NCBI GenBank assembly: GCA_944324855.1
Contig: CALUXY010000005.1
Span: forward strand, 1-64,000
Direction of reading: 5' to 3'
Origin: Candidatus Gastranaerophilales bacterium
Lineage (GTDB): Bacteria; Cyanobacteriota; Vampirovibrionia; Gastranaerophilales; Gastranaerophilaceae
Length of the DNA stretch: 64,000 bases
The notes below the pieces were generated by a model. That model saw only the letters and a program-made list of their open reading frames with translations. It was not told the DNA's origin and ran no database searches. Position numbers and translations under genes: made by a program. Below, piece after piece: positions 52,545 through 62,400 of the stretch (position 1 is the first letter of the stretch; each line of letters opens with the position of its first letter).

Positions 52545-53195
52545 ATGAAAATTATTCCATACAGCGTAAATACAGGCGAAAAAAATATGAAAGTCGATGC
52601 AGAACTGCTTGATAGGGCAATTCAAACAAATTCTGATGAGAATATTTTCCGTTTGTACGGCTGGAAACCTGCTTGTATTTCGCTCGGAAAAAATCAAAAT
52701 GACAGTTTTATAGATTACGATATTTTAAAAAAATACAATATTGATATCGTAAGAAGAATTACGGGCGGACGTGCGTTATTACACGACAAAGAAATCACAT
52801 ACAGTTACATAACTCCAATCAAAAACCTTAAAAACGGAGAAAGTGTAATAGAGTCATATAAAGAAATATCACAAATACTGATAAATATATTTAACAAACT
52901 GGGAATCGAATTAACATTAGGCGGGGATAAAAGTATACATACAAAATTTGACTATTGTATGCTGATTTCAACAGGAGCAGACTTATGCTATCACGGGAAA
53001 AAATTCATTGGCTCGGCGCAATATAGAAAACAAGGATATATTTTGCAGCACGGTTCTATTTTACTGGATTATAATAAAGAACTTTTAGAAGAACTTTTTA
53101 AAGAAGAAATTTCAACAGATTCAATAATTTCATTGAAAGAAATCAATCCGGATATCACATTAGAAGATATTATTGATGCTGTAAGGGGTAAATAA
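52545..53195 (+). CDS. Lipoate/octanoyl transfer enzyme, LipM-like
   Basis: 216 residues of the BPL/LplA/LipB fold. RRITGGRALLHD is the signature. C138 aligns with the acyl-accepting Cys of LipM, and GKKFIGSAQ supplies the Lys. LQHGSILLDY closes the site. It would place octanoyl or lipoyl groups on carrier domains. It lacks the C-terminal LplA domain. No ribosome site. TAAAAT (52533-52538) ends 6 nt before the ATG. Confidence 0.83.
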   Translation: MKIIPYSVNTGEKNMKVDAELLDRAIQTNSDENIFRLYGWKPACISLGKNQNDSFIDYDILKKYNIDIVRRITGGRALLHDKEITYSYITPIKNLKNGESVIESYKEISQILINIFNKLGIELTLGGDKSIHTKFDYCMLISTGADLCYHGKKFIGSAQYRKQGYILQHGSILLDYNKELLEELFKEEISTDSIISLKEINPDITLEDIIDAVRGK

Positions 53196-53574
53196 TTTTA
53201 CGTCATTACGAGGAACAAAGTGACGAAGTAATCTTTTGAAAAAACAGATTGCCGCGCTATCGCTCGCAATGACAGGCTTTTCGGCTATTCTGAACGTATG
53301 CGAAGAATCTCTTTTTGACAAGTGATTCGTGAACCGTGATTAGTGAATAGACGTTATAATTAAATGTCCACACTGGTAAGAACCTGAAATAAATTCAGGT
53401 TGACAAGGTGTACTTATTTTACTTAGCAGCGTAACTGCTTGACTACTTACCTGCATTCATAACCTTTATTCACTCTTCACTAAAAACACATTTACCCACA
53501 GCCTACTTGAATAAGAGTTATATTTATAATACACTATTTGTAATAACATGAGGCTTTATTAGAGGTATGATATC
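53196..53574. other. Gene-free stretch with palindromes and dispersed repeats
   Basis: No gene. CGTCATTACGAGGAACAAAG (53200) and CTCGCAATGACAGG (about 53263) form the arms of the GTCATTGCGA-type palindrome. GTGATTAGTGAATAG follows (53337). A perfect hairpin AACCTGAA/TTCAGGTT (53381-53401) and AGCAG/CTGCT (53425-53439) lie further on. A ribosome site AGAGG precedes the next gene. Confidence 0.6.
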
Positions 53575-54897
53575 GTGAAAAGCTCACAATTAAGCGTTTT
53601 AATATTCATTGCACTTATTGCAGGTATAATTACAGGCTGGGTTGCACCTGATTTCGCCATTCAAATGCATCCTTTAGCTGCAATTTTCTTGCGAATGGTT
53701 AAAATGATTATTGCACCTTTATTATTTGCAACTCTTGTAGTTGGTATAGCCGGACACGGAGATCCTAAAAGCCTCGGGAGAATCGGCGTAAAAACTATTA
53801 TATATTTTGAAGTGGTAACAACTATTGCTCTTTTCCTTGGTTTAGGAATAGCCAATTTCTTAAATCCGGGACAAGGAATTAATATAGCAAATTCAAGCCT
53901 TTCAAAATTAAATGATATTGCACAAATGTCCACCGCCGCACAGCATAATTCATTCAGCGACTTTTTTGTAAATCTTGTTCCAACAAGTATATTCCAGTCA
54001 ATGTCTGACGGAAATTTATTACAAATTGTTGTATTCTCAATATTTTTTGCACTGGCAATTTGTGCTATAGGCAAAAAAGCAAAACCTGTTATGGATGTAT
54101 TACAGGCAACTTCAAGCATCATGTTTAAATTTACCGAATACGTTATGTTATTTGCACCATTAGGGATTTTTGGAGCTATATCATATACTATCGGTTCAAA
54201 CGGAATATCAATATTAAAAAATTATGCCAAAATAATATGTTCTCTTTATTTTGCATTATTTTTATTCGTATGTTTAATTGTATTTGCAGCGTGCAAAATC
54301 GTAAAAATCTCAATTATGGATTTTATAAGGGCAATTGCAGATCCGGCGTTTTTAGCATTTACGACTGCAAGTTCAGAAGCTGCCCTGCCTAAAGCAATGA
54401 CGATTATGGAAGATTTTGGAGTTTCAAAATCTATTGTAGGTTTTGTTATGCCGACAGGCTATACGTTCAATCTTGACGGAAGTACATTGTATCTTGCAAT
54501 GGCCGTAATATTTTCAACACAGTTAGTCGGGATTAATCTTTCTCTAGAACAGCAGTTAATTATTATGTTTGCGCTGATGCTCACAAGCAAAGGGATGGCA
54601 GGAATGCCAAGAGTAGCACTCGTTGTGCTAGCGGGAACATTGACTAGTTTTCATATTCCGATAATCGGCGTAGCTTTATTGTTAGGCATTGATCAGGTTC
54701 TTGATATGGGCAGAACAACCGTAAACCTTATCGGAAACTGTGTAGCAACCGTCGTAATCGCACGTTGGGAAAATGATTTTGATTATAATAAAATGCATAA
54801 ATTTATAGAACAAAAAAAGGGTATTGCAACTTCGCTAAAAGACGAAGAAAGCAATGTTAGTTTTGAACACGATTTTGAAGTATATAATAAAGGATAA
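53575..54897 (+). CDS. Dicarboxylate/amino acid:cation symporter (DAACS family)
   Basis: 440 residues, GTG start after AGAGG. Eight helices plus two hairpins. AFTTASSEAALPKAMTIMED is the first-hairpin serine-rich motif and FNLDGSTLYLAMAVIFSTQL the substrate motif of GltP/DctA-type carriers. MARTT-type GRTTVNLIGNCVATVV follows. It would import glutamate, aspartate or C4-dicarboxylates with protons or Na. It is 3 nt before ileS and therefore co-transcribed. Confidence 0.94.
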   Translation: MKSSQLSVLIFIALIAGIITGWVAPDFAIQMHPLAAIFLRMVKMIIAPLLFATLVVGIAGHGDPKSLGRIGVKTIIYFEVVTTIALFLGLGIANFLNPGQGINIANSSLSKLNDIAQMSTAAQHNSFSDFFVNLVPTSIFQSMSDGNLLQIVVFSIFFALAICAIGKKAKPVMDVLQATSSIMFKFTEYVMLFAPLGIFGAISYTIGSNGISILKNYAKIICSLYFALFLFVCLIVFAACKIVKISIMDFIRAIADPAFLAFTTASSEAALPKAMTIMEDFGVSKSIVGFVMPTGYTFNLDGSTLYLAMAVIFSTQLVGINLSLEQQLIIMFALMLTSKGMAGMPRVALVVLAGTLTSFHIPIIGVALLLGIDQVLDMGRTTVNLIGNCVATVVIARWENDFDYNKMHKFIEQKKGIATSLKDEESNVSFEHDFEVYNKG

Positions 54898-54900
54898 ATT

Positions 54901-57723
54901 ATGGAAATAGAAGAAAAAGTTGAGTACAAAAAGACATTAAACCTACCTGAAACTACACTTGCAATGAGAGCAAATGCAACTGTCAGAGAGTTAGAAATTC
55001 AAAAATTCTGGGAAGAAAACAATATTTATAACAAAATTATTGAAAACAAAGATAAAACAAATTCCTTTATTTTACATGACGGACCGCCGTACTTAAGTTC
55101 TGAAAAAATTCACGTCGGGACCGCATTAAATAAAATATTAAAAGATATTTTAATTAAATATAAATCACAACAAGGTTTTTATGCTCCTTATGTTCCGGGC
55201 TACGACGGACACGGGCTTCCGATTGAAAATGCGGTTGTTAAAAATATAAAAGGGGGCAGAGAAGCACTTACACCTGCAGAATTAAGAGAAAAATGCAGAG
55301 AGTTTGCACATAAAAACTTAAAAGGACAAGAAAAAGAATTTAGAAGATTAGGGGTTTTAGGCAACTGGGAGCATCCATATCTTACAATTGATCCTGAATA
55401 TGAAGCAGAACAGGTTAGAATATTCGGTGACATGTATAAAAAAGGGTACATAGAAAAAGGATTAAAACCTGTTTACTGGTGTGCATCCTGCGAAACTGCA
55501 CTTGCGGAAGCTGAGGTTGAATATGCAGATCACACTTCAACTTCTATTTACGTCAGATTCAAATTTGATGAAGAAGGGGTAAATAAAATAAATAAATTCA
55601 TTGATACTCAAGGTAAAGATGTGTACGCAGTAATTTGGACAACAACCCCTTGGACAATCCCATCAAATATGGCAATAAGTTTACATCCTAGATTAGAATA
55701 CACATTCTTTGAAAAAGATAATGATATATATTTTGCCGCTCAAGAACTCTTGGGACAATTCTTAAATGGTGTTGGCTGGGAAGAATCAGAAATCAACGTT
55801 ATAGGTTCTTGTTCAGGTCAGGATTTAGAATTGTTAAATACAAAACATCCTTTGTATGACAGAAAATCTCCAATTATTTTAGGTGAACACGTAACAACTG
55901 ATGCAGGTACAGGTGCGGTTCATACAGCTCCGGGACACGGTCTTGAGGACTATGAAGTCGGATGTAAATATGGTATTGAAGTATTTTCACCGTTAGACAG
56001 CAAAGGGGTTTGGACTGAGATTGTCAATGATAAAGATTTGGAAGGTGTTCCGTATTATAAAGGAAACGCAATTGTTATTGAAAAGCTTAAAAATTGCGGA
56101 GCGTTACTTGCTCAAGATGATATCCAGCACAGTTATCCTCACTGCTGGAGATGTAAACATCCCGTAATTTATAGAGCTACTCCTCAATGGTTTGTAAAAG
56201 TTGATAAATTCAGAAATAAAACACTTGATGCAATCAAAGGAGTAAAATGGATTCCGTCAAGCGGAGAAAACAGAATCGGAAACATGGTTGAAAACCGTTC
56301 TGATTGGTGTATTTCTCGTCAGCGTGCATGGGGTGTACCTATCCCTATTTTCTATTGTGAAGATTGCGGAGAAGTTATATGTACAGATGAAACCATTAAC
56401 CACGTTGCAGAAGTATTTGAAAAAGAATCTTCTGATGCCTGGGTAAAATATGATGAAACAAAACTTTTACCGGAAGGATTTAAATGTCCGAAATGCGGTA
56501 AAACACATTTCAGGAAAGAAAAAGATATCATGGATGTATGGTTTGATTCAGGTTCATCCTGGAGAGCGGTTGTAGAAAAACGTGCCGATGAATTAGGACA
56601 TACACCTGTCGATATGTACCTTGAAGGCTCTGACCAGCATAGAGGGTGGTTCCAATCATCACTTCTGACGTCTATTGCCTGCCAAGATAAATCACCGTAC
56701 AAAGAAGTTTTGACTCACGGTTTTGTATTCGGGGAAGACGGCAGAAAAATGTCTAAGTCTTTAGGCAACTATATTAGACCTGATGATATTATTAAAACCT
56801 ACGGAGCAGATATTCTTAGATTATGGGCAGCATCCGTAGATTACAGAAACGATATCAAAATCGGAGATAATATTATAAAACAACTCGCGGAAATATTTAA
56901 GAAAACAAGAAATACTGCAAGATTCCTGCTTGGTAATCTCTTTGATTTTAATCCTGCAGTTGATTATGTGAAATATGAAGAACTTAAAGATATAGATAAA
57001 TTTGCGTTACACAAATTAAACAAAGTAGTAGACGAGGTAACAAAAGCATTTGACAGCTACGAGTTCTACAAATACTTCCAATGCTTGCAAAACTTTGCAG
57101 CGGTTGATTTAAGTTCATTCTATCTGGATATTGTAAAAGACAGACTCTACACTGCCGGCAAAAAATCCATATCAAGAAGAGCTTGTCAGACTGTATTATA
57201 TGAAACATTACAGGTATTAGTGAGAATCTTAACCCCTGTAATGCCTCATCAAGCAGAAGACATCTGGCAAAATACACCGGAATGCCAACGCTGCGGTTTA
57301 GAAAGTGCTCTATTACTTGATTGGCCAAAAGTTAACTCTGAATGGAACAATGAAAAACTCGAAGAAGATTTCACAAAAATCTTAAAAGCCAGAGAAGTTG
57401 TAACAAGAGCCATAGAACCACTTCGAGCAGATAAAAAAGTCGGAAGTTCTCTTGAAGTCGGAGTGTATGTAAAATCGGATACAGCTGCAGATGTTTTAAG
57501 AACAAACGAAAAAGATCTTTGCGATATATTTATTACATCACAAGCTTATGTATCAGATTCGGCTCCTGACAATGTTCTCAATGAGTATTCCGAAGATGAT
57601 TATACTGTATGGGTTGTAAAAGCAGAAGGAGAAAAATGTGAACGCTGCTGGAAATATCGACAACTCGGCGAACACAAAGGATACGAAACAATTTGTTCTG
57701 AGTGTTATAACGCAATACAATAA
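54901..57723 (+). CDS. ileS: Isoleucyl-tRNA synthetase with variant HIGH motif
   Basis: 940 residues, full length. The first signature reads HVGT (residues 71-74; GPPYLSSEKIHVGTALNKIL) in place of HIGH. The second, KMSKS (616-620), is normal. The editing domain is present (VIWTTTPWTIPSNMAI, DAGTGAVHTAPGHGLEDYEV). A C-terminal zinc finger (CERCWKY, CSECY) is present. It charges tRNA-Ile. The HxGT form resembles GluRS. It lies 3 nt downstream of the DAACS gene and is followed by a terminator. Confidence 0.97.
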   Translation: MEIEEKVEYKKTLNLPETTLAMRANATVRELEIQKFWEENNIYNKIIENKDKTNSFILHDGPPYLSSEKIHVGTALNKILKDILIKYKSQQGFYAPYVPGYDGHGLPIENAVVKNIKGGREALTPAELREKCREFAHKNLKGQEKEFRRLGVLGNWEHPYLTIDPEYEAEQVRIFGDMYKKGYIEKGLKPVYWCASCETALAEAEVEYADHTSTSIYVRFKFDEEGVNKINKFIDTQGKDVYAVIWTTTPWTIPSNMAISLHPRLEYTFFEKDNDIYFAAQELLGQFLNGVGWEESEINVIGSCSGQDLELLNTKHPLYDRKSPIILGEHVTTDAGTGAVHTAPGHGLEDYEVGCKYGIEVFSPLDSKGVWTEIVNDKDLEGVPYYKGNAIVIEKLKNCGALLAQDDIQHSYPHCWRCKHPVIYRATPQWFVKVDKFRNKTLDAIKGVKWIPSSGENRIGNMVENRSDWCISRQRAWGVPIPIFYCEDCGEVICTDETINHVAEVFEKESSDAWVKYDETKLLPEGFKCPKCGKTHFRKEKDIMDVWFDSGSSWRAVVEKRADELGHTPVDMYLEGSDQHRGWFQSSLLTSIACQDKSPYKEVLTHGFVFGEDGRKMSKSLGNYIRPDDIIKTYGADILRLWAASVDYRNDIKIGDNIIKQLAEIFKKTRNTARFLLGNLFDFNPAVDYVKYEELKDIDKFALHKLNKVVDEVTKAFDSYEFYKYFQCLQNFAAVDLSSFYLDIVKDRLYTAGKKSISRRACQTVLYETLQVLVRILTPVMPHQAEDIWQNTPECQRCGLESALLLDWPKVNSEWNNEKLEEDFTKILKAREVVTRAIEPLRADKKVGSSLEVGVYVKSDTAADVLRTNEKDLCDIFITSQAYVSDSAPDNVLNEYSEDDYTVWVVKAEGEKCERCWKYRQLGEHKGYETICSECYNAIQ

Positions 57724-57743
57724 TAACTTTAATACAACAATCA

Positions 57744-57772
57744 AAAAGGGTGGTTTAATAACCACCCTTTTT
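57744..57772. terminator. Rho-independent terminator after ileS
   Basis: AAAAGGGTGGTT, loop TAAT, AACCACCCTTTTT. It also serves the convergent gpmI. Confidence 0.9.
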
Positions 57773-57797
57773 AAATACTAACAATTAAAATGCTTAA

Positions 57798-59327
57798 TTA
57801 CTTAATTAAACTGTCACAGTCCATTTCTTCCGGTTTTTTAATACCGAAAAGTTCAAGAACAGTTGGTGCAACATTACATAATGCACCGTCGGATTTTAAT
57901 TCAATCTTGTGATCTGGATTGATAACAACAAAAGGCACCATATTTGTTGTATGTGCAGTTTGCGGTTTTCCCGTTTCTTCGTCAATCATCATTTCGGCAT
58001 TACCGTGATCCGCTGTTAAAAGCATTGTAACACCTTTTTCTCTGCACTTTTCAGCAATTTTGCCGACACACTCGTCAACAACCTTACAAGCTTTTGTGGC
58101 AGCTTCAATAACTCCGGTATGCCCAACCATATCAGGGTTAGCGAAATTAACAAGAATAAACCCGTACTCTTCATTGTCTAAAGCTTTAAGAACATTTTCG
58201 CACACTTCTCTTGCACTCATTTCAGGCTGCATATCATACGTTGGAACTTTTGGAGATGCAACGAGTTTCCGTGTTTCATGTGCTTGAGGTTCTTCAACAC
58301 CACCGTTAAAGAAGAATGTAACGTGCGCATATTTTTCGGTTTCCGCTGTTCTGAATTGCTTTATACCGTTTGCTTCCAAAACATCTCCTAATATATTTAC
58401 CATCTTAGTTTTTTCAAAAGCAACAGGGAAAGTAAATGTTGCATCATAACTTGTCATTGTGACATAGTAAATATTTTTAAGAACTTCTTTACGTTTAAAG
58501 CCGTCAAAATCTGCGAAATTAATAGCCTTAGAAATCTCTCTGGCTCTATCTGGACGATAGTTGAAGAATATAACCGCATCATCACTTTTAATTCTTGAAT
58601 CATCACCGTCAATTACTGTCGGTAGTACAAATTCATCAGTTTCGCCTTTTTCATAAGATTGTTTTACAGCCTCAACCGCAGAATTTGCGTGTATACCTTC
58701 GCCTAAAACTAAACAGTCATAAGCTTTTTCCACTCTATCCCATCTGTTGTCCCTGTCCATTACATAATAACGTCCGATAACAGATGCGATTTTCGGAAGA
58801 CCATACTTTTTCAGTTCATCTTCAATTGGCTGCAAGTATTCGCAAGCACTGGCAGGCGGAGTATCTCTGCCGTCTAAGAAGGCGTGAACGTATACTTTTT
58901 TCAAACCATTTTCTGCCGCCATTTTTATCAACGCTTCTAGGTGTTCTAATGAAGAATGAACACCGCCTGTTGAAACAAGTCCATATATATGCAGTGCAGA
59001 ATTATGGGTTTTAGCGTGGTTAATAGCTGCCAAAAACTTTTCATTCTTAAAGAATGAACCATCTTTAATACTTCTGTTAATCTTTGATAAATCCTGATAG
59101 ACAATTCTGCCGGCACCAAGGTTTAAATGTCCGACTTCTGAATTCCCCATCTGCCCTGCAGGTAACCCTACATACTCACCATCTGCGTGAATTTTTGTAG
59201 ATGCTTCATCTTTTATTAATTCCGGAACGTTAACTGGATGCGCAAGCATTGTTGCATCATGTTCAGGGTGTCCGGCATTACTTATCCCCCAACCATCCAT
59301 AATACATAATAATACTCTTTTTGCCAT
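57798..59327 (-). CDS. gpmI: 2,3-bisphosphoglycerate-independent phosphoglycerate mutase
   Basis: 509 residues from ATG MAKRVLLCIMDGWG. The longest frame starts 27 nt earlier but that extension includes the ribosome site GGAAGAGA. The metal and phospho sites are present: D11 in IMDGWG, catalytic S63 in GNSEVGH, the bridging domain RDTPPASACEYL, FFNYRPDRAREISKA and LTADHGNAEMM. It interconverts 3- and 2-phosphoglycerate with manganese. Monocistronic, ending at the shared terminator. Confidence 0.96.
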   Translation of the reverse strand: MAKRVLLCIMDGWGISNAGHPEHDATMLAHPVNVPELIKDEASTKIHADGEYVGLPAGQMGNSEVGHLNLGAGRIVYQDLSKINRSIKDGSFFKNEKFLAAINHAKTHNSALHIYGLVSTGGVHSSLEHLEALIKMAAENGLKKVYVHAFLDGRDTPPASACEYLQPIEDELKKYGLPKIASVIGRYYVMDRDNRWDRVEKAYDCLVLGEGIHANSAVEAVKQSYEKGETDEFVLPTVIDGDDSRIKSDDAVIFFNYRPDRAREISKAINFADFDGFKRKEVLKNIYYVTMTSYDATFTFPVAFEKTKMVNILGDVLEANGIKQFRTAETEKYAHVTFFFNGGVEEPQAHETRKLVASPKVPTYDMQPEMSAREVCENVLKALDNEEYGFILVNFANPDMVGHTGVIEAATKACKVVDECVGKIAEKCREKGVTMLLTADHGNAEMMIDEETGKPQTAHTTNMVPFVVINPDHKIELKSDGALCNVAPTVLELFGIKKPEEMDCDSLIK

Positions 59328-59409
59328 AATAATCTCTTCCTTTTCTTTTGCCACAATTTTATCAAGAAAGAGTTATGATATCAAGTAAACAACAATAATA
59401 GAATAGAGA

Positions 59410-62400
59410 TTATTCATCAACATAAGAAATTTGCAACGCTTCAGAGTTATTTTTTAATGCGTTACTAAGTTTAGCATTATTGTACTCTTGAAACTCTTTA
59501 AACTTACCTTTATAAATCTCCAGTTCTTTACGAGCATCAGAATATTCAGGAATATCAAGCTTATTAATCAAGTTATAAATTAGCGGAATTAAATTCAGTT
59601 TTGTTTGAATTTTGGCGATATCACTATTTGCACGTTCACCAACATCAGCCATTGCTTTATTCATACATTGAGCAACCACAACAGACTTCGGCAAATCAGG
59701 GTTTGCGCCTATCACAGATTTAGCAGTATCTAAAGCATTAAGATATATTTTGACATCATTCTTTCTTCCCATCTTATCAGTTTTTTGAATGATATCTTTT
59801 TTCGCATCATCAATTTTTTGATTGTAATTGACATCCTTATCAAAATCATCAGCTGTCAATACTTTAATTGCATTATTAACAATACCTGCTTCCTTGTTTG
59901 TTGTACCAAGAATAGAAACCATATTATCGACATCTTTTTTAGTCTTTTCAGTATCAAAGATTTTATTTTGACCTTTTAAGAACTTATCTGCAAGACCAAG
60001 CTGATTTATAAACATAACAGCAGTTTCATCGTTATTGCCGACAACAAGATTTCTTACAATATAATCTATTGAAAGTTCACTATCCATAGATAATGGCTCT
60101 TTTGATGTGCTCTGTAAAAAGAAAGGAACATCAAAATCCGAGAATTTTTCAGCAACTGCTGCCGCATTTCCTGTTGATATAGCTCCCATTAAAGTCTCCT
60201 GCATTTCAACCAAACTCGCAACTTCCATTGCAGATACAAGAGAACTGTTCTTCAAATCAAATTCTGTTTTTGCCTTAGTTACAGTTAATTTATCTGATGA
60301 ATTTAGCGGACCATCTTTGGCTGATAATAAAAGATACTCATCAAGAAGTTCCAATGGATAATTCAACATATGATATTTTTTATAGTCATTTAAAAATTTA
60401 TCATGAGCAGCTGCAGCATTTTCTTCGTTATATTTATCATTATTTTTCATCGCAAACTTAACCGTATCATTAACAGAAGAAACTATTGCCTGTTGATATT
60501 CAGGTTTTATATTTCCTTTCACAAATAAATTTGTTGACTTATCAATATCAGAAAGCGTTTTATTGATGTTATTTTTAAGCTTTTCATCCAATAAAGTAGT
60601 TTTATTCAAAACTTGAATAGTATTAGATAATTTCTTAACGGTTTTATCATTTGTATCAACAAAACCTGACAATGTTTCATTAATTTCAGATTTTTTGAGC
60701 TTAGTTTCTGAATTAATTAGATTTCGCATTGAATCAGCAAAATCCGCTTTTTGATTATCAGGAACCATCCCAAAAACATTCGTTAATAAATCCGTACAGA
60801 CTTTTGAAGATTGTTCTTTAAGGAATTTATTATCATCAGCAACTGTTTTTAGTTGTTTCATTGACATAATATTTTCACTCAAGCCGTTTAAATAATTGCT
60901 TTTGGTTATTGAATAATTCTTTTTAGGAATAGAATATTTATCTATACCAGCTGATAAAGTATTCATACGTATGATAGTATCATGACGTGTATCGCCTGAT
61001 TTTAGTTCTTCTTTAATCCAATTATTAGCATCTTCACGAAGATTATTTTGATAACGTTTTGGTATATTCATCAATATGCCATTAAATAATATTTTTAAAG
61101 ACGTTAAGTCATCTTTTATACTATTTTTCAAATCTTGTTCCGTATTGAGAATCTTTAACCCTTTCATTTGTCTATCTAAATCAGAGAATGCATTTTTATA
61201 ATCCGAGCCGGATGAGTTTTTATCCAACTCCAGAAGTTTCATTGCCGAATCATTTAAAGATTTACTTGACGCATCCCCATATGTCAGGGTAACAAATGTA
61301 CCTGTAAGATTATTTATATTCTTAAGCTGTTTTGTAGATAATTTTCCGCTATCAGGCAAATTCCTAATAACAGAAGAAAGTTCATCGTACAAGCCGTATA
61401 CTCTTAAAGTATTTTTCTTTAAATTAATACTTTCAAGCACATTTAGCGTTGCATTGGTAATAGACTCTCCTTGTTCATCAATCTTCTTTTTATCTATTAC
61501 ATCAATTTTTGGATACGCAGGAGTTGCTCCGTAATTTCTAAGAGCTTCATCTTTATGTTTATTAAACATTTTTTCGTATCCTAATACCTGCAGAGAAAAG
61601 TAGTAATCACGATATAAGTCATCAAAAGTTCTCTGACCTTTATAAGCCACACCTTGCTCATGCTTATAAAGTTTATGATATTTATAACTAGGCTTTGTTT
61701 CAGAAAGTGTTATATCTTTTAGAAGTTCTTGCTGAAACATAACATTTCTGACCGTTGATTCAGTTTTCTCATCAGAAGCTTTAAAACGTCTGAGCATTTC
61801 ATAACCTGTATAATCTTTTATTGCAAGATCCTCATGTTTTACATCAGAAGTTTCGTTCATAAATTCATCTGTTGTCATATCTTGCAAACGTCGATACTCA
61901 TTAGCGAAATCAGCATTTGTTTCAGGATTATATTTTTTGTCAATATATTTTGTAATTGCTTTGAATTTAGTTGAAGTATTATTTATATCTGATTCATTGA
62001 AATACAATGCATCAGAAAGAGAGTTTGTAAGTTTTTCTCGTATATCTTCTTTTGCCAATTTTGAGTTTTCAGATTCCGGTACAACATCATCAAAACTCTT
62101 TAATGTTTTATTAACTGCAAAATCTATTGTATGTTTCAAACTGCCGTCAAATTGTTCCCTGTCAGTTTTGTCATAAACAATTGATTTTTTCAAAATTTTG
62201 TCTTTATCGTTATTATCAATTTCAATATGATATTTGTCTAATGCACCTGAAATTATCTCATTAAGTTTATTTACATTTTTATCCGTGATATATGCATTCA
62301 AAATTTCAGGTTCTTTTGCAAAAGCATAATTAAAATAACTTCTTGCATTATTATCTCGTTCTTTTTCAAAGCCTTTTACTTCTGCAAGAGTTTCAGCCTT

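Noticed and set aside
53315-53360. Promoter TTGACA with TATAAT
   Set aside because: The boxes at 53315 and 53355 are 34 nt apart, too far for a sigma70 promoter.
53661-54122. 153-residue minus-strand frame
   Set aside because: Antisense to the well-supported DAACS symporter.
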